A program made the position numbers and the translations under genes. Of a stretch of DNA of 64,000 bases, positions 38,886-48,224 are shown one piece after another. A model generated the notes under the pieces. It did not search any database, was not told the DNA's origin, and saw nothing but the letters and a program-made list of their open reading frames with translations. Each line of letters begins with the position of its first letter. The stretch's first letter is position 1. Source of the stretch: Sulfuricurvum sp. (lineage in GTDB: Bacteria > Campylobacterota > Campylobacteria > Campylobacterales > Sulfurimonadaceae); contig NZ_JAQTUH010000002.1 of NCBI RefSeq assembly GCF_028710345.1, forward strand, positions 248,001-312,000, read 5' to 3'.

Positions 38886-39671
38886 TTAGTTGAGCTCAAC
38901 TGTAGCGTACATTCCTGGGTAGACGGTTTGTTTGGCGCTAAAGGAGACTTTGACTTTGAACGTATGGGTCATCGGGTTGGAACTTGGGATGACGGAGCTG
39001 ACCGTTCCGATTCCTACATAGCCCATTGAGGGGATAGTGATTTTTACTTTTTTACCGACAGGAGCGAGTTTGAGATTACTTTCCGCCACTTCCACTTCGA
39101 TTTTTAGGGTGCTTAAATCTGAGAGGACAATCGCGGGCATCCCCGGCATTGCCATCTCACCCACTTTGATATTTTTAGAGATAACGACTCCGCTATTAGG
39201 GGCAACAATCCGTAAATATTGGTATTGGTTGGTCACTTCGCTTTGGCGTGCTTTGGCTTGGCTCACTTGACGTTCAGAAATTTTAATGGTGTTTTTGAGG
39301 TTTTTTTCAGCCAATTCCAGATTTTCGACTTCATATCGACTTACCATGTCTTGTGCGAGCAAACGTCGGTTACGTTCGAGATTGACTTTGACGTTTTCAT
39401 ATTGGTTTTGGTACATTTGCAGGGATAATTCCGCTTGAGCAATCCCCATATCGACTTGTGTTTTAGCCGAATCGATTTCGCGTGAATCGATGGTGTAGAG
39501 AAGATCGCCTTTACGTACTTGGGAACCTTCAGAGACATTAACACTGGTAACAAATCCCATGTTACGACTGGTAATCATTTTTTGATTATCGGAAATTATA
39601 ACACCTGAGAGGCTTAGACCGGCTGCACTGAGGGCAGAACTGAGTGTGAGTAGTGATAAAAGTAGTTTCAT
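38886..39671 (-). CDS. RND periplasmic adaptor (membrane fusion protein)
   Basis: 261 residues, short for the family. Signal peptide (about 1-17), a beta-barrel/lipoyl half (NMGFVTSVNVSEGSQVRKGDLLYTID), a helical hairpin (about 60-130) and the second lipoyl half with IVAPNSGVVISKNIKVGE, followed by a barrel (LKIEVEVAESNLKLAPVG). It bridges the inner membrane pump and the outer membrane channel. The start overlaps the TolC-like stop by 4 bp and the RND gene follows after 9 bp. Confidence 0.92.
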   Translation of the reverse strand: MKLLLSLLTLSSALSAAGLSLSGVIISDNQKMITSRNMGFVTSVNVSEGSQVRKGDLLYTIDSREIDSAKTQVDMGIAQAELSLQMYQNQYENVKVNLERNRRLLAQDMVSRYEVENLELAEKNLKNTIKISERQVSQAKARQSEVTNQYQYLRIVAPNSGVVISKNIKVGEMAMPGMPAIVLSDLSTLKIEVEVAESNLKLAPVGKKVKITIPSMGYVGIGTVSSVIPSSNPMTHTFKVKVSFSAKQTVYPGMYATVELN

Positions 39672-41035
39672 TGTTTAGCTCCGTTGCTAAGTTTTTCTAA
39701 CGCGAAAATGCGCTCATTTCGTTTGTTTTTAATCATTTGCAGATTAATAATTTTTTCTATTTGCTCCGATTGTTTGATAATGAGATCACTCATAGAAGCG
39801 AGATGTTCACGATAACGTCCCTCATAGTTTTGGTAAATTTGGGTTGAGAACTCCAACTCTTTTTCCAAAGAGGTTATTTGGATATCGAGAGTATCGATTT
39901 CGGTACGGGTTTTATCGTATTGGAGGGCAATCCCTTTTTTGGCTAGCTCTACTTCCGTTGCGGTTTTAAGATGATCGATTCGAGCTTTTTCAAGTGCGTA
40001 ATGATCTACCCCTCCGTTAAAAAGATTCCAGCTTAAGCGTGCTCCGACAGTATACGCGGCATGATCTTTGAAATTTCCTAAAAAGGTATTATCAGCACTG
40101 GAAGCTTCGGCAAATGCTCCGAGTGTCGGAAGAAGCGGTGCATAGGCAACATCGACCATGGATGAGCGTACTTCTAACCCGTGTGCCGCTTTTTTGAGAT
40201 CGTTATTGTTGGCGATAACGTCGGCTTCGGTGACAGTTGAGGTGGCACGATCATTGGTCGGGACTGTAATCTCACTCACATTTTGATTAAGTAAAAAACT
40301 GATGTAATGGTAGAGGAGTTTTTTATTCCCCTCCATCTCAGCGATCATCCGATCAACATTCGATTTTTTCGCCTCTACTTCGAGGAGATCCACTTTTTTG
40401 GCATACCCCTCTTTGAGCATCTCTTCGGTCGTTGTCTCTAAAGTAGCAATGTTTTTTTGGATAACTTTGAGTTTTTGGATTGAGTGTTCGAGCAGTGCCA
40501 TATCGTAATAGCTTTTACGGGTTTCATAGATTTTCTCTGCGGTTACATTGGCTGTATCGAGTTGTTTGATTTTCTCCATTTCAGTAGCAATCTTGGAATA
40601 ACTACTTAACTTCCCACCCGTATAGAGGGGAACCATATAAGTGAGTTTGCTTTGGAAATAGTTTTGGTAACCGGGGTAATTGAGGTTGTTCGGAGGAGTG
40701 ACATAGTCTGGTGATCCAGCCATAAAATTGTTCATGAACTCTTGTGCTCCGAAGTCACCGAAATTGGCTTCGCGTGAACTGAGTTTAAATCCAAATACGT
40801 TGCCGGCATCATTGGATCGGACAACATTTTCGGTAAAATCGAGCGAACCGAAATTATATCCTTGGGCAAGAGAGACATCATTAGAAGCATTTTTTGCCTC
40901 TAATGACGAAGCTTTAATCTCCAAATTTTGTTCTTTGAGAAGCGTTATAGCCTCATCCAGCGAGAGGGAAGAACCACTAAGATTGAGAGCACCGAGGAGG
41001 AGTGTAAGAGCAAGACTTTGCGTGGGAGATGCCAT
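39668..41035 (-). CDS. TolC-family outer membrane efflux protein
   Basis: 455 residues with a signal peptide (about 1-20) and two TolC repeats rich in long helices (LSLDEAITLLKEQNLEIKAS, and a second repeat with LSWNLFNGGVDHYAL). The VPLYTGGKLSSYSKI segment and LFNGG turns are characteristic of beta-barrel-flanking parts. First gene of the efflux operon; AAGGAT precedes the start. It supplies the outer membrane exit duct for the adaptor and RND genes that follow. Confidence 0.92.
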   Translation of the reverse strand: MASPTQSLALTLLLGALNLSGSSLSLDEAITLLKEQNLEIKASSLEAKNASNDVSLAQGYNFGSLDFTENVVRSNDAGNVFGFKLSSREANFGDFGAQEFMNNFMAGSPDYVTPPNNLNYPGYQNYFQSKLTYMVPLYTGGKLSSYSKIATEMEKIKQLDTANVTAEKIYETRKSYYDMALLEHSIQKLKVIQKNIATLETTTEEMLKEGYAKKVDLLEVEAKKSNVDRMIAEMEGNKKLLYHYISFLLNQNVSEITVPTNDRATSTVTEADVIANNNDLKKAAHGLEVRSSMVDVAYAPLLPTLGAFAEASSADNTFLGNFKDHAAYTVGARLSWNLFNGGVDHYALEKARIDHLKTATEVELAKKGIALQYDKTRTEIDTLDIQITSLEKELEFSTQIYQNYEGRYREHLASMSDLIIKQSEQIEKIINLQMIKNKRNERIFALEKLSNGAKQ

Positions 41036-41189
41036 TCGTAAAGACCATCCTTGTGATATATTTATGATACTTATATTTTAAATAAGGGCGATTATACAAT
41101 TTATAAGTTTAAAAAATACAAAAAGGTTATCTAGGCAGTAAGACAATACCATAAAAGTGTGTCAGTTTGAAATTCAAAGGGAATTCGGG

Positions 41190-41195
41190 TAAAAT
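41190..41195 (+). promoter_or_regulatory. Likely -10 box of efp
   Basis: TAAAAT within the small palindrome GGGTAAAATTCACCC, 37 bp upstream of the efp start; AAAAGG is the ribosome binding site. Confidence 0.4.
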
Positions 41196-41232
41196 TCACC
41201 CAAATAAAGTTTTTCATTAAAAAGGTTTCCTG

Positions 41233-41799
41233 ATGGCAACAATCGGTATGGGTGATATTAAAAAGGGTGTACGTCTTGAGATTGACGGTAATCCGTTTAA
41301 AGTGGTAGAGTTTCAACACGTTAAACCGGGTAAAGGTGCGGCGTTCGTCCGTTGTAAAGTAAAAAGTTTTAAAAACGGTAAAGTTATCGAAAAAACTGTT
41401 CATGCGGGTGATAAATTCGAAGTACCGAATATGGCACACAAAACCATGCAATTTTTGTATGACGATGGCGAAATGCTTCAGTTTATGGACAACGAGAGCT
41501 ATGAGCAATTAGGTCTTACCTACGATCAATGTGAAGATGCGATGAAATGGATCAAAGACGGTACTAACGTACAAATGATTTTTCATAACAACGAAGCAAT
41601 CAGCGTAGATGCTCCTGAAATTATGGAACTTAAAATCGTTGAAACACCGCCAAACTTCAAAGGTGATACTTCAAGTGCTTCTAAAAAACCGGCTACTCTT
41701 GAAACCGGCGCAGTGGTACAAGTCCCTTACCACGTCCTCGAAGGTGATATGATCAAAGTAAACACTGTTGATGGTGAATACTTGGAAAAAGTGAAATAA
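41233..41799 (+). CDS. efp: Elongation factor P
   Basis: 188 residues, full length with three beta-barrel domains. It relieves ribosome stalling at consecutive prolines. The conserved loop carrying the modified residue is [14 protein letters not shown] with Lys at about position 34, the form that is lysylated by EpmA in many bacteria. The C-terminal signature ([13 protein letters not shown]-like, here [20 protein letters not shown]) is present. It is divergent from the efflux operon. Confidence 0.97.
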   Translation: MATIGMGDIKKGVRLEIDGNPFKVVEFQHVKPGKGAAFVRCKVKSFKNGKVIEKTVHAGDKFEVPNMAHKTMQFLYDDGEMLQFMDNESYEQLGLTYDQCEDAMKWIKDGTNVQMIFHNNEAISVDAPEIMELKIVETPPNFKGDTSSASKKPATLETGAVVQVPYHVLEGDMIKVNTVDGEYLEKVK

Positions 41800-41815
41800 T
41801 TCACACTCATTCCCC

Positions 41816-41841
41816 CGTTCGCCCTGAGCTAGTCGAAGGGC
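41816..41841. repeat. CGTTCGCCCTGAGC...TCGAAGGGC dispersed repeat
   Basis: Compact copy of the element at 22400-22460. The GCCCT...AGGGC ends pair as a small hairpin just after efp, so it may help terminate efp transcripts. Confidence 0.6.
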
Positions 41842-41976
41842 AACATCTCCTGTTTTTCTTTCAAAATGACATATTTTTCATTGCTTTTGGTTTTTTGCGT
41901 ATAATTAATCATATTTAATTGTCACAAGTTGAAAAAGTTGCAAAAGTAAGTAGGAATGCTTATTTAATCTCACTTT

Positions 41977-42031
41977 GTCATTCCCTCGAAGGCGGGAATC
42001 CAGCTAGACTCCCGCCTTCGAGGGAGTGACG
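41977..42031. repeat. Dispersed palindrome, paired-arm form
   Basis: GTCATTCCCTCGAAGGCGGG on the left and CCCGCCTTCGAGGGAGTGAC on the right, separated by about 14 bases with CCAGCTAGA. The two arms are long and nearly perfectly complementary. The form is the same as at 51417-51470 except that CTCGA replaces CGCGA in both arms, a compensatory change. Confidence 0.8.
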
Positions 42032-42066
42032 GAATATGAAATTATATTTGCCTCATTACTTATCAA

Positions 42067-42094
42067 ACCATTTTCGTGATCTCACGAAAATGGT
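42067..42094 (-). terminator. Perfect 13-bp inverted repeat downstream of the MgtC-like gene
   Basis: ACCATTTTCGTGA, TC, TCACGAAAATGGT. It lies about 60 bp beyond the MgtC-like stop (minus strand). No strong T run follows, so termination is a guess; it could also be a binding site. Confidence 0.4.
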
Positions 42095-42152
42095 ATAAAA
42101 GAAACTTCAATGAACGAAGTTCCTGCTTGTCCCCAGATAGAAATGATGACAC

Positions 42153-43412
42153 CTAACTTATTCTTAGTGTCAACAACAGTGTCACCGTAAATGCACTGAT
42201 AGAGACAAGGTAATAGATAGAAACAAAACGAAAAAGTTGGATGTTCCCTAAAAAGAAAACCAATCCCATCTTGGCGATGCTGTTAGAAAGTACCGCGATG
42301 AGGATAGCGTAATGGGCGATAGAGGGGGATAAACCATTTTTCGCGAGTGATGATAGCGACAAGATAATGGCATCAACATCCGCTACTCCGGAAACTGCGG
42401 CAACAGCATAAACTCCAGAACCTCCGAGGTAACGATTGGCTAGTGCTATAAGAGCGAGAGTCGCGCCAAATAATAACCCCATAAGAAGTGCTTCTTTGAG
42501 ATCAAACGGATTTTTTAGTTCTATGTTTTGGGGGATATTTTCTCGTTTGGAGGTGAGGTAAAGGTAGCCGATGTATCCGTATCCAAAAACCGATCCCATA
42601 ATTATCGGGAGTATAAGGGGGTGTATGAGATCGGGGTTGATGACCCATATTTCAATACCGATACGGATTAACATCAAAGAGGAGGCGAGGGAGATACCGA
42701 TGGCAAAATTTTTGGTTAAAAATCCATTTTCGTGAACCCGTCGCGCCATACTCATCGCAACGGCAGTGGAGGATACCAGTCCGCCGAAGAGTCCTGCTAC
42801 GCCGATACCGTGAGTGGAGCCCAAAAGGCGGATGGTAATGTAGCCGAAAAACGAGATTCCTGCTACGAGTACCACCATCAACCAAATTCGATAAAGGTTA
42901 AATAATCCCATAGGATCAATGGCTTTATCCGGTAAGATGGGGAGGATGACAAAGGTCATGACGAGAAATAAAATTGCCGCACCTAAATCTTGTTTTGTAA
43001 TCGTTTGTTGGTACACTTGAATCGTCTCTTTTAGATTGAGAATCGACAAGACGACAATAGCGATAAAGACGGGAAAGATAGGGGGGACAATGTTGAGCAT
43101 TGCGCCAATGATAAAGGTGACGAGGGCGGCAAATTCGGTAGTAGAACCTTTTTCTGAGACGGAAATACTGTTGACAATATAAGCGGCGATGAGCAAGAGT
43201 CCCAAGAGCAGTGACGCAATCAAAAAGAAATAGGGATAAAAGGGTGTTAGCCACGAGGATAAAAATCCAAAAAGGGCAATCATTGAGAAGGTTCGAGCCC
43301 CTCCAAAATCTTGGTTTTTATGGGAATAAATCGTGTGCATTTCCCGCTGTAGACCTATAAGAAAGCCTAGTACTAAAGATAGTGCGCTGTTTTGAATAAA
43401 TAACGGATCCAT
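42153..43412 (-). CDS. MgtC/SapB-DUF4010 membrane protein
   Basis: 419 residues, about twelve membrane segments. The N-terminal part (about 1-145) is MgtC-like: LGFLIGLQREMH, GARTFSMIALFG. The C-terminal part (about 165-415) is the DUF4010 region. MgtC domains are linked to magnesium limitation and modulation of membrane ATPases, but proteins of this double-domain form are uncharacterised. It is convergent with efp across several palindromes. Confidence 0.85.
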   Translation of the reverse strand: MDPLFIQNSALSLVLGFLIGLQREMHTIYSHKNQDFGGARTFSMIALFGFLSSWLTPFYPYFFLIASLLLGLLLIAAYIVNSISVSEKGSTTEFAALVTFIIGAMLNIVPPIFPVFIAIVVLSILNLKETIQVYQQTITKQDLGAAILFLVMTFVILPILPDKAIDPMGLFNLYRIWLMVVLVAGISFFGYITIRLLGSTHGIGVAGLFGGLVSSTAVAMSMARRVHENGFLTKNFAIGISLASSLMLIRIGIEIWVINPDLIHPLILPIIMGSVFGYGYIGYLYLTSKRENIPQNIELKNPFDLKEALLMGLLFGATLALIALANRYLGGSGVYAVAAVSGVADVDAIILSLSSLAKNGLSPSIAHYAILIAVLSNSIAKMGLVFFLGNIQLFRFVSIYYLVSISAFTVTLLLTLRIS

Positions 43413-43595
43413 AAATCCTCCTCACCGCTTGGCTCGTGTACGGGTATTATTATAGCACTTGATTTAGAATATACGATTGCGGATTGAACGACCGCTTTTA
43501 TCGAAGGGAAATCGATAAAACCAAAGTATTTTAAGGTTTCAATAACGCATTATGTATTACGCTATTAGTAACCCCATTATGAGCGAGAGTGCACT

Positions 43596-44678
43596 ATGAG
43601 CAATGCGATTGCCTTACCATCTAACCGTCTTATCCGTTTTGAATCGTTTGAAAAATATTTCGGTGATCGGATATTTAAAAATTTTCTCCTTTTTAGTTAC
43701 ATTGGTCTTTTTTTGGCTCTTGTTTATATCCCATTTGACTATAAAATGTATGGTGCGACAAATGAATTTTTATATGTTCTTGGAGGGAGGCTTACGGCGG
43801 TATTTTTTGCGATTATGGTCATTATCGCTGTAGCCCATCCGTATTTTGAGAATCGTCGTATCGAAGCGATTACAACATTTGGAACGATGGGCTTTAGTTC
43901 TGTTGCACTAACTTATCTGTTGTTTGGAAACCCTGTCCATTTTGTTGGTTATTCATGGATGTTTTATCTCACTGCGACGATGATGCTCGCCCCTTTGGTT
44001 ACTAAAAAACTCTATTTTATAATGGAAAGTTTTCAGATTTTATTTGTCCTATTGGTTATGGGATGGATCGGCAAAGGTGATGATGAGATAGTTACGTATC
44101 TCTTTTTTTCGATCCCTCTTGCAGGCTATGTTTTTGCTGTTGTCATTCTTAACCGTAAAAACGGGGTTGAGGCATACAAAAACGCTTATGAAAATCACAT
44201 TCTTATGTCGCTGGATGGGCTTTCTAATCTTTTGAATCGTCGAACATGGTATGAAGTCTCCAGTCGGCACTGGGACGATGATAAGGGGGTATCGTTTATT
44301 ATGCTTGATATTGACCATTTTAAACGTGTGAATGATACCTATGGACATGAGTGTGGTGATCGTGTTATCGAGACGGTGTCGGGAGTATTGCTTGATCAGA
44401 CCAGAGAACAAGATCTCGTAGGGCGACTAGGAGGGGAAGAATTTGGGGTGATACTACCGCAAACCGATCTGAACGAAGCGACAAGGATTGCGGAGAGGAT
44501 ACGCCAAAAAATTGAAGAAACACCAATCACGTATAATGATGAAATAATTCGGGTTACAGCCAGTATTGGCATTATCGAAAACAGTGAACACATTAATGAC
44601 TTTAATACACTAGTGAGTCTTGGAGATAAACATCTTTACAGTGCAAAAGAGCAGGGACGTAATCGAATTTGTTATTAG
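43596..44678 (+). CDS. Membrane-bound diguanylate cyclase
   Basis: 360 residues. Residues about 25-195 form five to six membrane segments (a MASE-like sensor). A GGDEF domain (about 200-358) follows with LSNLLNRRTWYE, MLDIDHFKRVNDTYGHECGD and intact RLGGEEFGVI; an inhibitory RxxD site (RTREQDL-like, here TREQDLVGRLGG) is near but not clear. It makes c-di-GMP at the inner membrane. No EAL domain. Upstream GAGCGAGAG is a possible ribosome binding site. Confidence 0.92.
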   Translation: MSNAIALPSNRLIRFESFEKYFGDRIFKNFLLFSYIGLFLALVYIPFDYKMYGATNEFLYVLGGRLTAVFFAIMVIIAVAHPYFENRRIEAITTFGTMGFSSVALTYLLFGNPVHFVGYSWMFYLTATMMLAPLVTKKLYFIMESFQILFVLLVMGWIGKGDDEIVTYLFFSIPLAGYVFAVVILNRKNGVEAYKNAYENHILMSLDGLSNLLNRRTWYEVSSRHWDDDKGVSFIMLDIDHFKRVNDTYGHECGDRVIETVSGVLLDQTREQDLVGRLGGEEFGVILPQTDLNEATRIAERIRQKIEETPITYNDEIIRVTASIGIIENSEHINDFNTLVSLGDKHLYSAKEQGRNRICY

Positions 44679-44735
44679 TTGAGTGTACAATAGCGCAATA
44701 AAATTACTAAAAATTATAGGAAATAAGGATTTTTT

Positions 44736-45299
44736 ATGCCACGTGTTCTAGTGCCGATAGCGACAGGTTTTGAAGAGATTGAGGCGGTAAGTATTATCGA
44801 TGTATTGCGTCGTGCGGGTATCGATGTGATTATGGGGGCTTTGGATGAGACGTTAGCGGTTCAAGGTGCTCACGGTATCACGATGCTTTGTGATGGTTTG
44901 GTAGGTGAGATTGGGGTAGATGAGATTGATATGATAGTTCTCCCCGGCGGATGGGGAGCTACTAAAACTCTTGCACATGATGTGAATGTTCAAAATCTCC
45001 TGAAAGCGATGGATAATATGGGGAAAAATATCGGTGCGATATGCGCTGCTCCCTATGCTCTTGAGGCTGCCGGAGTTCTCAAAGAGGGGTACACCTGCTA
45101 TCCGAGTATCGAAAATAAAATCACTACTGGGGGATTTAGAGGGGATGAAAACGCGGTTGTCGAAAGCGGTAATATTATCACTTCACGCGGGCCGGGAAGT
45201 GCAATTTGTTTTGCACTCACTCTCGTTAAGCGATTAACCGATAGAGCAACGTATGAAGCATTAAAAACAGACTTGTTGGCGGAGTGTTGTGATCGTTAA
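44736..45299 (+). CDS. DJ-1/PfpI-family protein (YajL-like)
   Basis: 187 residues. Opening MPRVLVPIATGFEEIEAV is the DJ-1 signature; the nucleophile Cys is in GAICAAPYAL at about residue 106 and the conserved Glu is about residue 15. The nearest known relatives (YajL, ThiJ, DJ-1) act in oxidative or glyoxal stress and protein quality control. AAGGA lies 8 bases before ATG. Single-gene unit by appearance. Confidence 0.93.
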   Translation: MPRVLVPIATGFEEIEAVSIIDVLRRAGIDVIMGALDETLAVQGAHGITMLCDGLVGEIGVDEIDMIVLPGGWGATKTLAHDVNVQNLLKAMDNMGKNIGAICAAPYALEAAGVLKEGYTCYPSIENKITTGGFRGDENAVVESGNIITSRGPGSAICFALTLVKRLTDRATYEALKTDLLAECCDR

Positions 45300-45335
45300 A
45301 TCTACACTATGGTAGTTGTGGTGATTAAAACTCGC

Positions 45336-45436
45336 TATAATACGGCTATTAAAACGGAAAAATCCGTTAAGCCGCTCACTATATGCACTCTCTTTTCCCG
45401 CACAGTTTGTCTGCTTAAACCAAAGGAACCTTATCA
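45336..45436 (+). promoter_or_regulatory. Promoter and long 5' leader of the first DEAD-box gene
   Basis: Consensus TATAAT at 45336-45341, with a predicted start near 45348, leaves a leader of about 89 bases. The leader begins with a hairpin AACGGA-AAAA-TCCGTT (45353-45368). Long leaders are typical of cold- or auto-regulated RNA helicase genes; regulation here is inference. AAAGGAA precedes the ATG. Confidence 0.45.
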
Positions 45437-46777
45437 ATGTTATTTAGCGATTTAAACCTCTCAGCTCCGATTTTAAAAGCGGTACACGAAGAGGGATATA
45501 CCACCCCGACCCCTGTTCAGGCACAAGCCATCCCTTATATCTTGGAGGGGCGTGATATGCTCGCCGGTGCTCAAACGGGTACCGGAAAAACGGCTGGATT
45601 TACCCTGCCGATGTTGGAGATACTCTCCCGTAAAGTCCATAACCCAAAAGCACCCCGCAATGTGCGCGTGTTGATTTTGACCCCAACCCGTGAACTTGCG
45701 GCGCAAGTGGGTGAGAGTGTAAAAACGTACGGGAAACACCTGAAATTTAAAAGTTCGATTATCTTCGGTGGTGTCGGTATGCAACCGCAAGTTGCCGCAT
45801 TGCGTCAAGGGGTGGATATCGTTATCGCTACTCCGGGACGTTTACTCGATCATATGTCTCAGGGGACGGTTGATTTGCGTCATGTTGAGATGCTGATTCT
45901 CGATGAAGCGGATCGTATGCTCGATATGGGATTTATCAAAGATATCCGCCGTGTAATCTCGATATTGCCACAAAAACGACAAAACCTCCTCTTTTCTGCA
46001 ACCTATAGCGATGAGATTAAAACATTATGCGAATCGATTTTGCGTAATCCTGCCGTCGTCGAAGTAGCGCGTCGCAATACGTCGAGTGAACTGGTAACGC
46101 AACGGGTCATTTTGGTCGATTGTGCCCGTAAAAGTGCTCTGTTCGGTCATTTGGTCAAAGAGAACAAATGGGAGCAAGTATTGGTCTTTACACGTACCAA
46201 ACATCAAGCCAATAAGCTCTCCGATTATCTCCAAAAAATCGGTGTCTCTGCTGCCGCAATCCATGGAAATAAAAGCCAAGCTGCCCGTACCAAAGCGTTG
46301 TCGGATTTCAAATCAGGGGCGGTTAAAATCCTCGTGGCGACCGATATTGCAGCTCGTGGACTCGATATCGATCAGCTCCCTCATGTCGTTAATCTCGAAC
46401 TCCCTAATATCCCTGAAGATTATGTCCACCGAATAGGGCGTACCGGGCGTGCGGGTAATGAGGGGGAAGCAATTTCTCTCGTGTGTGTCGATGAATATGA
46501 TTATCTCAAAGGGATTGAGAAATTAATCAACCGTAAACTGGATCGTGATATTATTGCAGGGTTTGAGCCTGATCCATCTATCCCTGCTATGCCGATTCTT
46601 CAAGGACGTGGCGGCGGTGGAAATAGCCGTGGAAACAGCCCTCGTCCTAGTGGTGGAGGAGGATCATCAAAGCCTCAAGGACAAAAACGTGAGGGGTCAA
46701 CAAAGCGAAATGAATCCCACTCTCGTGAGGGGAAAAACAACAATCAGCGACGAGAAGATCGAGGTCGCAATAGATAA
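45437..46777 (+). CDS. DEAD-box RNA helicase (RhlE-like)
   Basis: 446 residues. Q motif ([11 protein letters not shown]), motif [12 protein letters not shown], Ia PTRELAAQV, motif [14 protein letters not shown], motif III FSATY, motif [12 protein letters not shown] are all in order (about 1-370). The C-terminal 70 residues are Gly/Arg/Ser/Lys-rich and probably bind RNA non-specifically. It unwinds RNA in ribosome assembly or degradation, often in the cold. A long structured leader precedes it; gdhA follows after 15 bp. Confidence 0.95.
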   Translation: MLFSDLNLSAPILKAVHEEGYTTPTPVQAQAIPYILEGRDMLAGAQTGTGKTAGFTLPMLEILSRKVHNPKAPRNVRVLILTPTRELAAQVGESVKTYGKHLKFKSSIIFGGVGMQPQVAALRQGVDIVIATPGRLLDHMSQGTVDLRHVEMLILDEADRMLDMGFIKDIRRVISILPQKRQNLLFSATYSDEIKTLCESILRNPAVVEVARRNTSSELVTQRVILVDCARKSALFGHLVKENKWEQVLVFTRTKHQANKLSDYLQKIGVSAAAIHGNKSQAARTKALSDFKSGAVKILVATDIAARGLDIDQLPHVVNLELPNIPEDYVHRIGRTGRAGNEGEAISLVCVDEYDYLKGIEKLINRKLDRDIIAGFEPDPSIPAMPILQGRGGGGNSRGNSPRPSGGGGSSKPQGQKREGSTKRNESHSREGKNNNQRREDRGRNR

Positions 46778-46792
46778 ATAGTAGGGAGTGTA

Positions 46793-48148
46793 ATGGTTGA
46801 ATCTGTTTTAAAAAAATTGGGACAAACCGATAATTGTGTTTTGGATGATGTATTTGTCCAAGCGGTAAGTGAAGTGCTCACTTCGCTAGAACTGACGATA
46901 CGAAGCGACTCTCGTTATGAACAATTTGCGATTATAGAACGACTCGTTACCCCTGATCGAATTATTCAGTTTAAAGTGCAATGGCTTGATGATCATAACA
47001 ATGTTCATGTCAATAATGGCTATCGTGTGCAGTTTAATAACTCTCTTGGACCCTATAAAGGGGGATTGCGTTTTCACCCCAGCGTAACAGTAGATGTACT
47101 CAAATTTTTAGCGTTTGAACAGATTTTCAAAAATTCACTCACAGGTCTTCCTATCGGTGGAGCTAAGGGGGGATCTGATTTTGATCCCAAAGGGAAGAGC
47201 GATTTTGAGATTATGAAATTTTGTCACGCATTTATGCGTGAACTTCACCCCTATATTGGTGCTCGTATCGATGTCCCTGCGGGGGATATTGGGGTAGGTA
47301 GCCGTGAAATCGGTTATCTCTTTGGTGAGTATAAACATATCACCCGTAACTATGACGGTGTTCTTAGCGGCAAACCTTATGCATTTGGCGGTTCGCTCAT
47401 GCGTCCTCAAGCGACGGGATACGGTGTTGTCTATTTCGCCCGTGAGATGCTAAAAGAGGAGCTTCAAGAGTCATTAGAAGAGAAAGTCTGTACCGTAAGC
47501 GGTGCGGGAAATGTTGCCATCCATACGATAGAGAAGCTTCAGCAATTAGGGGCGATTGTGGTGACGTGCAGTGACAGTGATGGAACGATTTATGACCCAA
47601 AAGGGATTGATTTAGCACTTTTGCGTCATCTTAAAGATGAGGGGAGACGCCTCTCGTTAGTAGAGTATATTAATACCCATCCTCATGCACTCTATACTCC
47701 CAAAACAGAGTATCCCGATGGTGGACATACGGTTTGGCATATCCCCTGTTTTGCCGCTTTCCCGTGTGCAACCCAAAACGAGTTAACCCTTATCGATGCT
47801 CAAAAATTGGTTGAAAACGGATGCGTTGCGGTGGTAGAGGGGGCAAATATGCCGACACTCCCCGATGCAATAGAGCTGTTTTTGCGCGAAGGGGTCCTTT
47901 TTTCACCGGGAAAAGCCTCCAATGCCGGAGGGGTTGCGGTAAGTGAGTTTGAGATGAGCCAAAATGCTTCGATGGAGAAATGGGAGTTTGAAAAAGTAGA
48001 TCGTAAACTCGATGAGCTGATGCGTCAAATCTACAAACGTGTTTCACTTACGGCAAAAGAGTACGGTGTTGAGCGAAACTTTGTCGATGGGGCAAATATC
48101 GCCGCATTTAAACGCCTCTCAGAGGCGATGATTTTGGAAGGAGTATAG
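46793..48148 (+). CDS. gdhA: NADP-type glutamate dehydrogenase
   Basis: 451 residues, the length of hexameric bacterial enzymes. It links 2-oxoglutarate, ammonia and NAD(P)H with glutamate. Visible: VQFNNSLGPYKGGLRFHPSV, the active-site Lys in GGAKGGSDFDPKGKSD, PAGDIGVG, and the nucleotide-binding SGAGNVAIH (about 233-241). The Ser in the coenzyme loop (CSDSDGTIYDP) agrees with NADP use in biosynthesis. GTAGGGAG is the ribosome binding site. Confidence 0.96.
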   Translation: MVESVLKKLGQTDNCVLDDVFVQAVSEVLTSLELTIRSDSRYEQFAIIERLVTPDRIIQFKVQWLDDHNNVHVNNGYRVQFNNSLGPYKGGLRFHPSVTVDVLKFLAFEQIFKNSLTGLPIGGAKGGSDFDPKGKSDFEIMKFCHAFMRELHPYIGARIDVPAGDIGVGSREIGYLFGEYKHITRNYDGVLSGKPYAFGGSLMRPQATGYGVVYFAREMLKEELQESLEEKVCTVSGAGNVAIHTIEKLQQLGAIVVTCSDSDGTIYDPKGIDLALLRHLKDEGRRLSLVEYINTHPHALYTPKTEYPDGGHTVWHIPCFAAFPCATQNELTLIDAQKLVENGCVAVVEGANMPTLPDAIELFLREGVLFSPGKASNAGGVAVSEFEMSQNASMEKWEFEKVDRKLDELMRQIYKRVSLTAKEYGVERNFVDGANIAAFKRLSEAMILEGV

Positions 48149-48152
48149 GTGT

Positions 48153-48169
48153 GTTAACGATGAGTTAAC
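48153..48169. promoter_or_regulatory. Inverted repeat upstream of ccsBA
   Basis: GTTAAC-GATGA-GTTAAC: a palindrome repeated either side of five bases, right after gdhA. A likely -10 (TTATAT near 48203) lies downstream, so this may be a terminator remnant or operator. Weakly supported. Confidence 0.25.
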
Positions 48170-48224
48170 ATTTCTTTACCTTCAACGCACTACAATTGCA
48201 TTATATTTTTCACATAGGTACCCC

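Larger units (their letters stand above)
41800..42152. other. Intergenic region with three repeats or palindromes
   Basis: About 350 bp without a gene, between the convergent efp and MgtC-like genes. Contains the CGTTCGCCCTGAGC repeat at 41816-41841, a long palindrome at 41977-42031 and a perfect 13-bp inverted repeat at 42067-42094, with AT-rich sequence between them. Confidence 0.7.

Noticed and set aside
46545-46781. Open frame in the tail of the first DEAD-box gene
   Set aside because: It is a low-complexity shadow of the Gly/Arg-rich helicase tail in another frame.
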